Positions 30,789-42,392 of a DNA stretch of 64,000 nt are shown here, one piece after another. A program made the position numbers and the translations under genes. The stretch is taken from positions 620,001-684,000 of the forward strand of contig NADL03000672.1 of NCBI GenBank assembly GCA_002205965.3, in the 5' to 3' direction. The notes below the pieces were generated by a model. That model worked only from the letters and a program-made list of their open reading frames with translations. It was not told where the DNA came from and made no database searches. Position 1 is the stretch's first letter; every line of letters starts with the position of its first letter. Source of the stretch: Kappaphycus alvarezii. Lineage: Eukaryota > Rhodophyta > Florideophyceae > Gigartinales > Solieriaceae.

Positions 30789-31235
30789 ATGGCCCGATTA
30801 GGCAAGAACAGGTACCCCAAGACCGGGACCAAGGCGCTGCCTACGGTAGTTAAAGACAAGATAGTTCAAGAGGAACAGTATGAACCGAGTGATTCTCACG
30901 GTGTGGAAGCTCTCATGGCCGAGAATCTCTCTTCCGTCCCCACTTCTGAATTACCGTCTGATGAAGTGCAACCGGATGAAGGAGTAGACCCCGTTCTGTA
31001 CACAAATCCGCCGCAACATTATGTAAGAGCTCCACTCATTGCTTATTCGTGGAGCAAAAACAAGGCCCAACGTCCGGGCTGGGTAGACCGACGTCCCCGT
31101 TCGCCCGCTGGCGGTGCCAAGATATACCTTATTTTCCATGAGTGCTATGCACCTGGACATATTTCGCCCGAGTGTTCTCTTCCAATGCGGCAGCCATACC
31201 AGGTCATTGTTAACTATGAAGCTCTCTCTGAGTAG
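30789..31235 (+). pseudogene. B1 Gag C-terminal part with zinc knuckle
   Basis: A 148-codon frame. CYAPGHISPECSLPMR (about 31143-31190) has the spacing of a retroviral-type CCHC knuckle, preceded by IFHE where a Cys would be expected, so one zinc ligand may be lost. Upstream, YVRAPLIAYSWSKNKAQRPGW is shared with B2. It is bracketed by broken frames. Confidence 0.6.
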
Positions 31236-31659
31236 GATCGAAAACTTGTCCGTAATACGTCGTATTTGAGTGCAAAGGCTCACTTTGCCGTCAGTGCTAA
31301 TACAGGCCCGAGTACGTGTTCATGCAGTCCTCTCTCGCCGGCCATCAGGCGTAACCCAATTCCGGATGATACTCCTCCTCGAGTTCTCACTCGCGCGCAA
31401 GGCGGTACGGATAACTAGGGAAACTAGACGGGTCCTTGTCGCTTCCCCTGAGGAAGTTCTACATCTCAGTGAACTGGAACTTGAGGGGTAAGAACCCACA
31501 CCTAGTGATTCGAGGATCAAGTGTCAAGTGAAGGTTTATGTTGCTGTCGAAATCGCGTTGGGCCGCCCATATAGCCGGTTCCTACCAAGTCATAATCAAC
31601 TGCAAGTAATGCTGTTGGTCAAACAGAACTATATGGTATTTGCCGACGTGAAAACTAGC

Positions 31660-32416
31660 TCTCAAACATTGTTCCATAAATTTGAGCGTGTTTGATACTG
31701 GCGCCGGGCCCAACTATATTCGGCAAAAGGATCTACCTCCGGGATCCTCCACTCTTCCTGCGCCACTTCCCTTGATAGCAGACGTGAACAAGCGACCCAT
31801 CAGAACGAACGGAATTATCGTGTTAACTCTAAGCCTAGGGACCCACTTGTGAAACGTTCAATTCGTGGTCTGTGAACGACTCGCGGCACCGCTGATCTTA
31901 GGATGCGATTTAGCGGATCAATATATTACGGATGTGTACCCGTAACGACGCGAAATGGAATTGAATGACGGTTCATTAGTTCCCATCGTTAGGAAGCCGT
32001 TACCCAAGGCGTCGAGCGCGGAAACGTCTAAGCCCGTACTAGCACCCACTCTGGTGATGAAAGATAAGAAAGAGAAAACACGTAGGCGTACGTCTAACAA
32101 GATTCAAGTTGCGGAACACTGGGAACTCCCTGTGTTCTCCCAAACTAGGGGTAAGGCCGTCACTCCTTATGTTGGACAATTCGTGGTACAGTCTTTTGAC
32201 AAGACCTTCCTAAACCAGGGAATTCCCGTTTGTAACGGCGTACCCCAGGTCGTACCCAACGAGTCTTTCCTGTTTCTTGTCGAAAACGTCCGGATTACCC
32301 CTTTTAAAATCATGAAGGAACAAGTGTTCCCTCATGCATTACTCCATCTGACTCCTTTCTTACCTATCACAATTATGGCGGCTGAGTTTCTGGGAATGGA
32401 CCCGGCAACGGAGTAA
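31660..32416 (+). pseudogene. B1 protease and linker
   Basis: VFDTGAGPN (31687-31713) is an aspartic-protease active site (Asp at 31693-31695) that is still intact. PLILGCD (about 31890-31910) is the second conserved strand. The open frame 31955-32416 (LNDGSLVPIVRKPLPKAS) is the linker towards RT. Similarity to B2 ends near 32443. Confidence 0.65.
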
Positions 32417-32579
32417 TCGGATATCCTTTCCGAGGAGAAGATTTCAAATTAAATGTAAGGGCATTTTCCCACGATTGGTTTAGAGTCTCCGAGTATGACA
32501 AAAAAATTGTATAAGATACTACCTGATTTAAGCGATATTTTTCTTCCACGGCAGATATTGCTCATAACAAGAGTTGACT

Positions 32580-32760
32580 GTAGTTGAAACTGTGTCTGTG
32601 CGATACACTAAATTTCGGCAAAGGTCTATTCGAAGCCGCTACAGCCTGCGTCCACTACGAAGTCCCGCATAAACTTCCTGGACTACTAGACGCCCGACCA
32701 GCCGACATCATTGTTCACCCGGCTACTTCTCCGCACAGCCCTACGCCCCCTCTCTTGGTT
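32580..32760 (+). pseudogene. LINE endonuclease fragment
   Basis: HYEVPHKLPGLLDARPADII (about 32655-32715) matches the L4 block EVPNLMPSTDVRPADILV at about 21890-21945. It is a short isolated relic. The ORF continues into non-LINE sequence. Confidence 0.45.
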
Positions 32761-32784
32761 GCTTATTGTAGTGCAATTGGCACT

Positions 32785-33005
32785 CGCGCTGTACTTCTAT
32801 CAGCAGAGCTGATTTTGGTGCTCTTTTTTTGATTTTGTTCACTACTAACAAGCAGACACTGTACTATACAGTAAGGGCAATTTTCACTTGTCGCCCACTA
32901 TTACTCTTGGTACCGTATAACCACCTGAGAGGGTTTGGGGGCTCGCAATCTGGACCATTCGGCCCCCAAATTGGGCCTTGTATTTTCGCAGGTGCACTGA
33001 ATGTA
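32785..33005. repeat. Dispersed repeat, copy 2 (first copy at 7400-7650)
   Basis: Shares the ordered blocks GATTTTGGTGCTC, TTGTCGCCCACT, CTCTTGGTACCGTA, GGGGGCTCGCA, TGGACCATTCGGCC with copy 1, and contains CACTGTACTATACAGTA, a broken form of the palindrome. Level of identity is moderate, so this is an old family. Confidence 0.4.
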
Positions 33006-33236
33006 GTGGAACGAGCGCCTCCTCGTGGGTTTACAATTGCATTTATTGCGGATCTTCTTTTTCTGGTTATTTTCGACTGACCCTATCTTACAGAGAGAAC
33101 TACTTACGCCTAAAATAAACCCTCAGGTGTATAATGTACTCAGGGAGCGCAAAAGTGTCCCACTGGAACGAGCAGTGTCATGTGTGGTGGACCCGTGGAA
33201 TATCCCCTACTTCCTTAGTAACCCTCCACTCTATGT

Positions 33237-33650
33237 CTCTATATTTAAATACCCCTTTATTTACCGCCACCAGGGCATATTATCCGTTATTACTACAGTA
33301 AAGTACCTCGTATAAAGTCTATTAAACCTACATTGAACAGCGAAGGCATCAAGCCGGCTCTGCTCTCGGGCCCCCCGACCTTCGGATTCATATCCATCTT
33401 CGGGCTCTTCGCAATTCCTCTGACTTGGTCCCCGCAGCTAATCCATGTTAGAGCTTCGCCTTGAGGCAGTTCTCACTACGACTTATTTTATCCATTTACA
33501 GTCTGGGTTAACCCTAGCATGCCCCGTCTCTACCACCACAGCTACCTATCCTTTTCTCCTGCGTTTATCGCAGCACGTGGTATTCATCTGTCTATGCTTT
33601 CCTCGATCTGCGGTGTTTACACGGCCCTGTCCGTCGCGTGGCATTATGTT
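33237..33650 (+). repeat. Probable 5' LTR segment of family B copy B2
   Basis: A block of about 410 bp lies upstream of the B2 gag ATG and recurs at 55054-55466 in the same orientation (shared CTGACTTGGTCCCCGCAGCT, CTTGAGGCAGTTCTC, ACAGTCTGGGT, GGCCCTGTCC). CTCTATATTTAAATA at its start could hold a TATA box. Position and repetition suggest an LTR. Its exact TG and CA ends and a primer-binding site were not found. Confidence 0.5.
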
Positions 33651-33818
33651 TGGTCTCCCGACCTAGAAGGTATCTATCGCGTGAATTAACGTTTCTTCGT
33701 TACGCTTTTTAGCAGCTGTTTCCCGTCGTGTGAAGTTTGATTTTGTTGTTGTTTTTGTTTTGTTTCATACCTTTGTTTGTTTCCGAATCCATGTTATCAC
33801 GTTTATTGGGTATCTACA

Positions 33819-36472
33819 ATGGCTCGAACAAGGTCAAGCTCTCGCGGTTCGCAGTCAAATTTACCCCAGACTAATCCCGCCATACGAGAGGCTTTCGCCG
33901 GATCAAACCCGTTGGGCAATGTACCCTCCGGTTTTTCAGTACTTACTCCCGCCGGTTCGGTGGACCCAGAGATCGTCCCCTGCTCAACAGCCGGCGCACC
34001 TGGTTCATTTGTTACTTCCGCGCCCACTGTCGCAGCTCCATCGCCCGGGATTATCCCTGTCCAAGCAGCTACTCAATCCGCGACGACTGGCGTTCCGGAT
34101 CTCCATTCTTGGGTGCCGGGTACAGTCCCATGAACGGTTCCCTTCATTTGCTTGCCGCGGATGACGCAAGCAACGAGTCTGTTTTCAGGCTCGTTTCCCC
34201 GTCAGCGTACATCGCAGCCCTTTGACCCATCCGTCCGACGAATCAGCAAGTCGCTCGACGAACAAATGTGAGCCCTCTCGGCGCTTCTGTCCCGGGACAA
34301 CCAATTCCCTCGGCCGTCGCAACAACTGATCCGCGCTACGGGCACCCATTCGCTCAAGTACTGGTTTTTCCGACTTCGTCCGTGTCCACGCAGAATTTGG
34401 CCGTGGAGTTCGTTCGCACAGGCACTACTTCGGAAGCATTGGGAAAAAAACTTTTTCTGTTTCCCATTCCCGTCCTTTGTATACTATAGTACCGCCCCTT
34501 CCGGATGTGCTCCCGCTTAGTCGTCCCTCTGATATCCCTGTTCCCCTAACACTGCCTATATTGACATTCAACGAACGAGAAGTTCTTGAGAGGCATCAGC
34601 AACTGCTGAGTCAGGCGGAACAAGATATTGGTTTATTGTGCACCGTAGTCGCAGATCTCTAGTCCACCGTGGGAGAACAAGGAACGCTATTGCGAGAACT
34701 AGCCTCGGTTATCCGTTCTAATCGCGAGGACTTGAACCGCCTCAAGGAGCTTGATTCCGCAGCATAGGCTGTCGTCCCTACGTTGGCACCCCCGCCCCTG
34801 TTGACAGTAATTTTTTGCATTCCCAGGTCGTTTCTGCGGTCGTTCACGGCGTTGAACGACTCGAGAAAGCCACACATTCTGCGCCTGTCGCGATCCGAGA
34901 TGAACACTTGAGAGATATGGAATATTTTGATATCGTGGACCCGAACGAGAAATCTCGAAAGTCAAAGTCATTCAAGATCCGTTCCGGGTGTGGTGAACGT
35001 GGAAGACCAAGCCGTAAAGTTGAGTACCGTAACGACGAAGGTTCATCATATTCATAAAGAGAAACGCCGTCTTTGGCTGAACTGTCCGACATTGAGTCAG
35101 TCTCTTCTCTGCCTGATGGTATTCGTCGTAAGGGACCCCGGCATCTCGGCCTCAAGGAGCTCAAGCCGATCGACCCTCAGTTTAATGAACTTTTATCGTA
35201 TCTTTTCTACCGTCTACGGAACCGTGGTCAGCCTCGCACTGGTCGCGACACTAGCAAGATCAAAGATCATATCAAGCCCCTCGAACTCACGATGAGGGAT
35301 CTCGCGTTTGATTGTTCTGACCCGCTTCTTATCTCTGATTTTCTTAACCAATTTACCGGTGAGCGTAATACACTGGAAATGTCCGAAGCGCAATCGTTTA
35401 TCGTGTTACAGCACTTCCTCAAGGGAGACGCAGCTGTGCTCTTCCACAGTTCGAAGGCTACATCGCGCTCTACGGATGGTATCTCGTGTTGGTCGGAAGC
35501 AATTAATTTTTTACTGAGAACCTATGGTACTCCTAGCGTAATCCGTGAAGCCATCATTCATGCGCGTGCGCTTCACCAAGGGCCCAGTGAATCTGACACT
35601 GCATAAGGAACTCTAGTATCGAAGGTATGCAACCACATCGGTAATGTAATTCCTGTATCTGACAAAATGACTATGTTTATTTATGGATTAACCATGCTCA
35701 CTCGCACTGCGACTGCGCGATACCGCGAACAGCACCCTCGGCATTAGATGACCTATGATTGTCCAGTACACTTTGCTCAGGATGAGGGTAACTCTGCGCG
35801 CGTGAAAATCAGAAAGGCAAGAGAGCCAGCACGATCCTCTATTATGACCCAACCAGGCAAGACCAGGTACCTCAAGACCGGGACCAAGGCGCTGCTTACG
35901 GTAGTTGAAGACGATATAGGTCAGAGGAACAGTATGAACCGAGTAAGCCTCACAGTGCGGAGGCCCTCATGGCCGAGAATCTCTCTTCCGTGCCCACTTC
36001 TGAATTACCATCCACGGACGTGCGGTTGGACGAGGGAGTCGACTCCGTTCTGTACACGAATCCTCGCCAACTTTATGTAAGAGCCCCACTCATTGCGCAT
36101 TCGCAGAGCCAACATAAGGCCGAACGTTCCGGCTGGATAGACCGACGTCCCAGTTCGCTCGATGGCGTTTCCAATACATACTTTATTTTCCATGAGTGCT
36201 ATGCACCTGGACATATTTCGCCCGAGTATTCTCTTCCAATGCGGCAACTATACCAGTTGATTGTTAAATATGAAGGTCTCTCTGAGGAACATCGACAACT
36301 TGTCCCGAATACGTCGTATTTGAGTGCCAAGGCTCACTTTGCCGTCAGTGCTAATACAGGCCCGAGTACATGTTCACGCAGTCCTCTCTCGACGGCCGTC
36401 AGGCCTAACCCAATTCCTGATGATACTCATACTCGAGTTCTAACTTGCGTGAAAGGCGGCACGGATAACTAG
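33819..36472 (+). pseudogene. B2 Gag remnant
   Basis: ATG 33819 gives MARTRSSSRGSQSNLPQTN, a Ser/Pro-rich leader. The frame breaks, then continues with a heptad-like stretch (EREVLERHQQLLSQAEQD, 34578-34630). 35073-35606 is a 177-codon frame with the capsid-like region (DISCWSEAINFLLRTYG-type end; LKELKPIDPQFNELLSYLF). The zinc knuckle reads CYAPGHISPEYS, so its last Cys is replaced by Tyr. Several stops intervene. Confidence 0.6.
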
Positions 36473-36719
36473 GGAAACTAGACAGGGTCTTTTTCGGCTC
36501 CCCTGAGGAGTTTCTAGATCTCAGTGAACTGTAATTTGAGGAGGAAGAGCCCACACCGATTGATTGGAGGATCAAGTGTCAAGTTAAGCTTGATGTTACT
36601 GTCGAAGTCGTGTTTTGCGGCCCATGGAGCCGGTTCCTACCAAGTTATCATTAACTGCAGGTAATGCTATTGGGCAAAAGGAAAAAAAGGCCTTCGAGCT
36701 CGTGAGAACTAGCTCTCAA

Positions 36720-38160
36720 ACAACACTCCATAAATTGAGCGTGTTTAATACCGGCACCGGCTCAACTTTATTCGGCAAAAGGATCTACCTCCGGGTCCCC
36801 CACTATTCCTGTGGCACCTCTCTTGATAGCAGACTCGACCAACAGACCCATCAGAACGAACGGAATTACCGGGTTAACTCTACATCTGGGGACATATCTA
36901 TGCAAGGTTCAAATTAGTGGTCTGTGAACGACTCGCGGCACCGCTGATCTTAGGATGCGATTTTGCGGGTCATTATATTACGGCTGTGTACTCGCAACGA
37001 CGCAAGATGGATTTGGATGACGGTTCATTAGTTCCCATTGTGAGGAAACCGCTACCCAAGGCGTCGACCGTGGAACCACCTAAGCCCGTAGTGGCACCCA
37101 ATTCGGCGATGAAGGACAAGAAATAGAATCCATGAAGGTGTACGTCCAACAAGATTCAAGTTGCGGAACCCCAGGAACTCTCTGCGTTCTCCTAAACTTG
37201 GTTTGAGGTCTTCACTACTTGCGCTGGACAGATCGTGGTACAGCCTTTCGATAGGGCCTTTCTACGGCAAGGAATACTTCTTTCTAACGGCGTGGCCCAG
37301 GTCTTACTCAACGAAGAGTTCCGCGTTCTTGTCGCAAACTTCCAGAGACTTCCTGTTAAAGTCATGAAGGACCAAGTGTTGGCTCATGCATTACCCCATC
37401 TGACACCCATCATACCGACCCCAGTTATGTTGTCTGAGGCTCTTGGAATGGACTTTGCGACGGATGAGTCGGATATTCCTTCCAAGGAGAAGAAGGAAAC
37501 GGTTAAACCGGTCACGACTGTGTCTGAGACGCCGCCAAAGCCTCCTTCAGTGGAAGACGTTGACCTCAAACAGTTGAGCCCTGAAGAACAGAAGCAAGTA
37601 CGAGACATTCTCAAACAGTTTCATCCACATGGAGTGGGCGCTTAGGTCATACTGCAGCCATTGAACACCATATTGAACTCGTGCTGGGTGCACGCCCCTC
37701 TGCGGCACCGCTATATCGCGCTGGTCCCAAGCAGAGGGGGATCGATGAAAACGAAATCGCTCGGATGCTCAAAGAAGGCATCATCGAGCCGGCTCAGTCG
37801 GAATGGGCGAGTCACGAGCTACTAATCCGCAAACAGATGGCAAGATTCGCTCTTGCGTGGATTACCGTCGACTCAATGCGAGAACAGTGAAGTACAGGTA
37901 CCTGTTACCACATATGGATGAGTGTATTGACTCGTTGGGCGAGGCTTCAGTATCCAAGACCCTTGACTGCAATGCAGGATATTGGCAAGTGCCAGTCGCG
38001 GAGCAAGACCGCGATAAGACGAATTTCGTGTGCCACAGTGGGGCTTATCGGTCCTTACGCCTTTTGGATAAACGAACGCTCCCACGACTTTCCAGCGCAC
38101 GCTCGACCTCTTGTTGACCACGTTCAAATGGAAGACATGCCTAGTCTAATTAAACGAGGG
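36720..38160 (+). pseudogene. B2 protease and reverse transcriptase remnant
   Basis: The protease site reads VFNTGTGS: the catalytic Asp codon is AAT (36747-36749), where B1 keeps GAT. LILGCDFAGHYI follows. The RT begins near IARMLKEGIIEPAQSEWAS (37765-37820), then LDCNAGYWQVPVAEQDRDKT (about 37960-38020), then the palm region, where the expected YxDD reads stop-Leu-Asn-Glu at 38147-38158 before GVIYSRMFEEYL. Polymerase and protease are therefore inactive irrespective of frame. Confidence 0.7.
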
Positions 38161-38339
38161 AGTGATCTACAGCAGAATGTTTGAGGAGTACCTTGTGCAT
38201 GTTTAGAAACTCCTGTCCCTACTGTAAAAGGCCGTTATTACCCTGAGATTGAAGAAGTTTTCGTTCTTTACAAACAAGGTTACTCCTGGAAGCCCAACAG
38301 AGTGACGTATTCGGTCAACAGGTACGCTTTCGTCTTAAT

Positions 38340-39590
38340 GGGGGGGAGGTGCTGCCTTTTGCGCTTAACAATCATGGTATACTCGTGCGTACCGTGGAGT
38401 CACACTCCCAAATCGTTGCGCCTAACGCGCTCCAGGCTCGACTCCTTTACTTGTCGTACTAATCCCAGTTATTGGACATATAGGAGGCAAATGTATGTAT
38501 TACGGGCTAAGGAGGCCCTTTTATTTGCAGGCTATAGCGACTGATTGCTATACTGAAGTTCTCAATTGGGGGCCTGTGCACGAAACCGGGTCAGGCTCTG
38601 ACGTGTTGCCAAAACTTTGCGACTGTTCCCAGCGAAGGGTCCCCTTTAGTCGACCTCAATCGATATCCTAGGTAAGCTAATCAAGACCCCGCGCCAACGC
38701 GAAACCGAATATCTCTTGGTGATTACAGATAGGTACTAAAAACTTGTGAGAACGATCCCGCTAGAGCGTATCAATTCACTCGTTGTAGCGAAATCTTTCG
38801 TTCACCACTGTGTTTTTGTATATGGCCCAACTCAGTCTCTGGTATCAGACAATGGTAACCAATTTACTGCGGGACTGTTCCAAGATGTTTGTCGGCTCTA
38901 AGGTTTTAAGAATTACTTAAAACTACCTACCAACCCCAAACCAACGACCAATTTGAGCGTTTTAACAGGAATATCCTTGCTGCTTGCGCCACTACGTCGC
39001 AGTTCACCCTACCGGCTGGGATTTGTTCACGGACACCCTACCTTACGCGTATGATATGCAGCCGCATACTACGACCGGGTGATCCCCATTCGAGTTAGTG
39101 TTGCCAAGACCACCGCCCGCTTTTGCGATAGAACATGAAACTTCCTTGGAACTAGGAGCGCCGCCGCAGACTAAATTCCCGAAATAGAGAGCCTGCTTCA
39201 CGGCTTTAATGAGCACGGCTCGAACGAAGATGGATGCAGCGCAAGCGCGGTACAAGAGGAACTTCAATGTTCGAGTAAGACACACGCGAAAATCGCTGAT
39301 GAAAGGAGGATATGTTTTTGTTCGCGAAGCAAACTTTTCTTAGAATGCGCACGCTTGCTACGATTGCGGATAGTCTGTACAGAGTGATCTCGGTTCAATC
39401 CGATAGCGCTTTCCTGGATATCCAAGGAGAATATCAGCGAATCTCGACAGACAGACTATTGCCGGAACCTAGGCCCGAAGGTCTCATGGAAGAAGTGACA
39501 AATCCGCTCGAGGGAACTAGTTCCGATGATGGAGGTGAGAGCCAGTCGAAAGACAAGAAGGTGAGACAAAGTCCAGACCAGCCCTAGTCA
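38340..39590 (+). pseudogene. B2 integrase remnant
   Basis: Readable in shifting frames: SHSQIVAPNALQARLLYLS (about 38400-38458, the zinc-binding entry), RQRETEYLLVITDRY (about 38695-38738, catalytic Asp strand), VFVYGPTQSLVSDNGNQFTA (about 38812-38872, second Asp). PFELVLPRPPPAF (about 39090-39125) belongs to the post-core region, and 39312-39587 to the C-terminal strand. Stops are frequent. Confidence 0.6.
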
Positions 39591-40448
39591 AGCTCGAATC
39601 ATGAGAGTCAACCAGCGGTGAGTCGTGGACCGGAAATATACCTGGTGCCCCAGGAGGCGTAAGCACGAGCCCCAACTCCAACTTACAACGCTTCTGAGCC
39701 ACCCATGCCGCATACTGTCATTCTGGGACCTCATTTGAATGAAAATATTATTTGAGGTTTAGCGGAGCTGTCCCATTGATGGAAAACGCAAGCCAAGGTG
39801 GCAGATCGACAATTTGCAATAGGAGAAGGTCATTTGTTATGAGACGTGCAGTACAACCGTAAAATTACAATTAAAGGGCGAAAACTGACGAAAATACCAC
39901 GGAAACTGCACTCTCGCATTTTAACCGGGTTTCAACTGTACCAGACGAAGAGTGGGCTCTACCGAGATCTCCCTAACCAATTCCGGCTGAGAGCCATTGC
40001 TTACCTGAGACCCCCTTCCTCAACCTCGATAACGCAGACAAAAAGCATTCAGGAGGACCTACTCTCGGTGATTTCGAACCGGAACGTACTCCACCCCCAT
40101 CTCCCAAGTCGGTGAAACCCCAAGTCTAGCCGTTATCTGTGAAGCATGCCTCAGATCTCGGATCCTTGTCGCAGTCAGTTGACGGTTCTGAAGCCCCATC
40201 GTAGAAGATTTCTTTTGAACTGGGGTCACCTGTTTTGATTCCGGACCCTCGAGAACCGTTACCATCAGTTCCAGAAGGCGTAGACGCCGCACGGCCGATC
40301 CTCCGAAGCGCCCCTACTACGGGTCCGTCGAGTCCGATAAAAATGAGAACGTCCCCTCGCCGAACGAGAACATTCACATCGACACCAAATGAACAGGATA
40401 CATCCCAGAACGACGAGGCCAGTCAAACTGATACTGAATACAGGAAGC

Positions 40449-40650
40449 CTGAGCGGGAAACCGTGGAGGGATACAATATTGTGGATCATGCGCCCACAGA
40501 GGAAGGGTAAATGCTTTATCGCATACAATGGTACGGGTTTGCCGCAGATCAAGACACATGGGATCCCATGGAGCACATCCTGCGGAGCCACTTATTAAGG
40601 TATTATCGCAAGAGAAAACTCCAGGTTCTGGAGAAAATTCCAAAGGCACA
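40449..40650 (+). pseudogene. B2 C-terminal chromodomain
   Basis: Around one stop codon the frame reads ETVEGYNIVDHAPTEEG then YRIQWYGFAADQDTWDPMEH (about 40460-40575). The Y-x-I-x-W, G and TWxP pattern is that of a chromodomain, which in chromoviruses directs integration to methylated-histone chromatin. HLLRYYRKRKL follows. The single TAA at 40508 is the only break. This domain is missing from B1, which ends before RT. Confidence 0.65.
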
Positions 40651-40690
40651 AGTTAGGTAGTCCAAGAAAAGCCCAATTTGAGCTAGGCCA

Positions 40691-40780
40691 TCCCTCTTCT
40701 CCTTCCCCCTTCTCCCTTCCCCCCTCCTTTTCCACTCCTCTAATCCTATTACCCTTTTCTCCTTCCTCACCGCCTACATT
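40691..40780 (+). repeat. Polypyrimidine tract at the B2/F junction
   Basis: About 60 of the bases from 40690 to 40765 are C or T, in runs such as CTTCTCCTTCCCCCTTCTCC. It lies between the end of B2 and the first ATG of F. It could be part of a promoter or UTR of F or the edge of an insertion. Confidence 0.5.
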
Positions 40781-42371
40781 ATGTCATATCGCGGATTACC
40801 TTCTCCGATCTGTGACCCCCTCGTTCCCCTACAATACCCAACTGGTGATCCAAGATTCCTCTTTTACCCCTTCTCTCTTTTTTCTATGAGCTCACTGTCA
40901 TTATGGGAATTTCCCAGACAACCAGACGTTCAAACACGCGAATACGCGTCCGAAGTCGGATGGGATCGGGCTCCTGTTTCCAATTGTCCGATATCTCTCA
41001 CCCTATTGTAGGGCATGAAACAGGACGTCCTTTCCCCTTATACTCGTTTTGTCCGAGTGCCAGCCCTTTTGAAACTCTACTGAGACCGAACTGCCAAGTC
41101 GCCCCTTTGCTCTCAAACGGATCGAAGACGTAGATGTTTGATGGAAATAAGACAGCACTGAGCTCTCTCGGAACAACCGGGACCTGTTGCCCCATCACCT
41201 CTTTATTTTTATATCAGTCTCTACGATGGAACGTCCTACGCTACAGTACACGGTGAACGACCGCTAATCCTTCCATCTTTGTATCTCGTGCCGTTTTCCT
41301 TTCCGCCATATCGGATGCTCCGTTCTCACGATTCGTGGATTATTCTGTCGCCCCTCACCCTTAACAGGAGGGGATACGAGAACGTTACTATGGGATAATC
41401 CCGGACTTAATCGCCGTATGGATCGTTCCCAGTCCGCCCTGTTGGGACTCTTCTCGGGATATCCCAATGCATACCGGCCATCTGCCATCCGTTAACGGAC
41501 TCGACTCCGACACTTACTGGAAACCGCCTATCCGAGCATGGATTATCCAAGTCTAAACCGGAACAAGGCCACTATCGCGAGATCGCAGAACTTCTAGATT
41601 GGTCTTAATTCATTGCTTGCTCGACGGCAACCCAAACCCAGTTTACTGAAAGCATCCCTTTATCACGTTCGTGCCCCTTACTCAGGGAAACACCCTCTAC
41701 TATCAAGCTAACTGTGCTCCCATCACGGGCCCATTCCCGGTTCGTTTCGAGAAAGGAAAATATGCGTTAACGTGTATCCTTATTATGGTTAGAGACTCGC
41801 TCAGCACTCAAATCCGAGACAACTCTATGATTAAGTGATTGTCACCGCTCATATTGAGTTAATGCCGACATCTAGTATGTAAAATATCGAGTCCTCTCAG
41901 CCCAAGTTTTAATACGACACTAAACGGCTAGCATCTACTGCAAGCACTCAAAAGACTTCAGTCGGAATCAAACAAAGTCTCTGTATTAAGCCACGGAATC
42001 CCTTCTATCCCCACAATTGGCTCCTACCAAACAAATACTAACATGTTCGAATACGCGGACCATTAATAAGGGATCATCTCAGCTCCTTACCTCCCTTTCA
42101 GATCTGACTCTTCGTACCGCTCAGGGCTTTGATAACTCGATTTCGCGAATTAATTCAGGCGAGACCGCACCAGGGCAATCAAAGTATTGTATCCGCCCTC
42201 TACGTTCTCACGGCGAAACCCGTAGTCGAACAGGAAATACAAGACGTGATCCAAGCGTTCCTGTGTGACCTCACGGCCCGTGCCCGATCTATCAACACCT
42301 TCTCGCCCACCTCTGGCTTTAGAATCTTCGCTATAACCGCGTCGTGGCCCCTCTCCATTAGAATAATGTGA
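40781..42371 (+). pseudogene. Element F: degenerate plus-strand ORF, unrecognised
   Basis: ATG 40781 starts MSYRGLPSPICDPLVPLQY. Protein-like pieces follow on the plus strand in changing frames: RRMDRSQSALLGLFSGYPN (about 41416-41472), PFPVRFEKGKYALTCILIMV (about 41728-41790), TRFRELIQARPHQGNQSIV and VVEQEIQDVIQAFLCDLTA (42129-42371). No domain is recognised. It ends about 20 bases from the end of the converging E ORF, which suggests F and E could be the two genes of one element. Confidence 0.4.
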
Positions 42372-42392
42372 ACCGTCATCCGTAACGTCTCG

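Larger units (their letters stand above)
28953..32443 (+). mobile_element. Family B Ty3/gypsy-like element, copy B1, truncated at both ends
   Basis: Collinear with 34012-37495 of copy B2. It contains the Gag N-terminal low-complexity part, a coiled-coil segment, the Gag capsid-like segment (RNRRQSRTGHETGKIKDH, about 30155-30210), a zinc knuckle and the protease region. It starts inside the B2 gag and ends just before the B2 RT, near a GGAGAAG block. There are no LTRs. Stops and shifts occur throughout. Confidence 0.75.
33651..40690 (+). mobile_element. Family B Ty3/gypsy chromodomain element, copy B2, dead
   Basis: In order: gag ATG (33819), coiled coil, capsid-like segment, zinc knuckle, protease, RT, RNase H region, integrase and a C-terminal chromodomain. 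This is the Ty3/gypsy order, and the chromodomain places it with the chromovirus-like group. Both key active sites are lost (protease Asp to Asn; RT YxDD to stop-LNE). The 3' LTR is not adjacent; a matching LTR-like block appears at 55054, after 14 kb of other elements. Confidence 0.75.
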
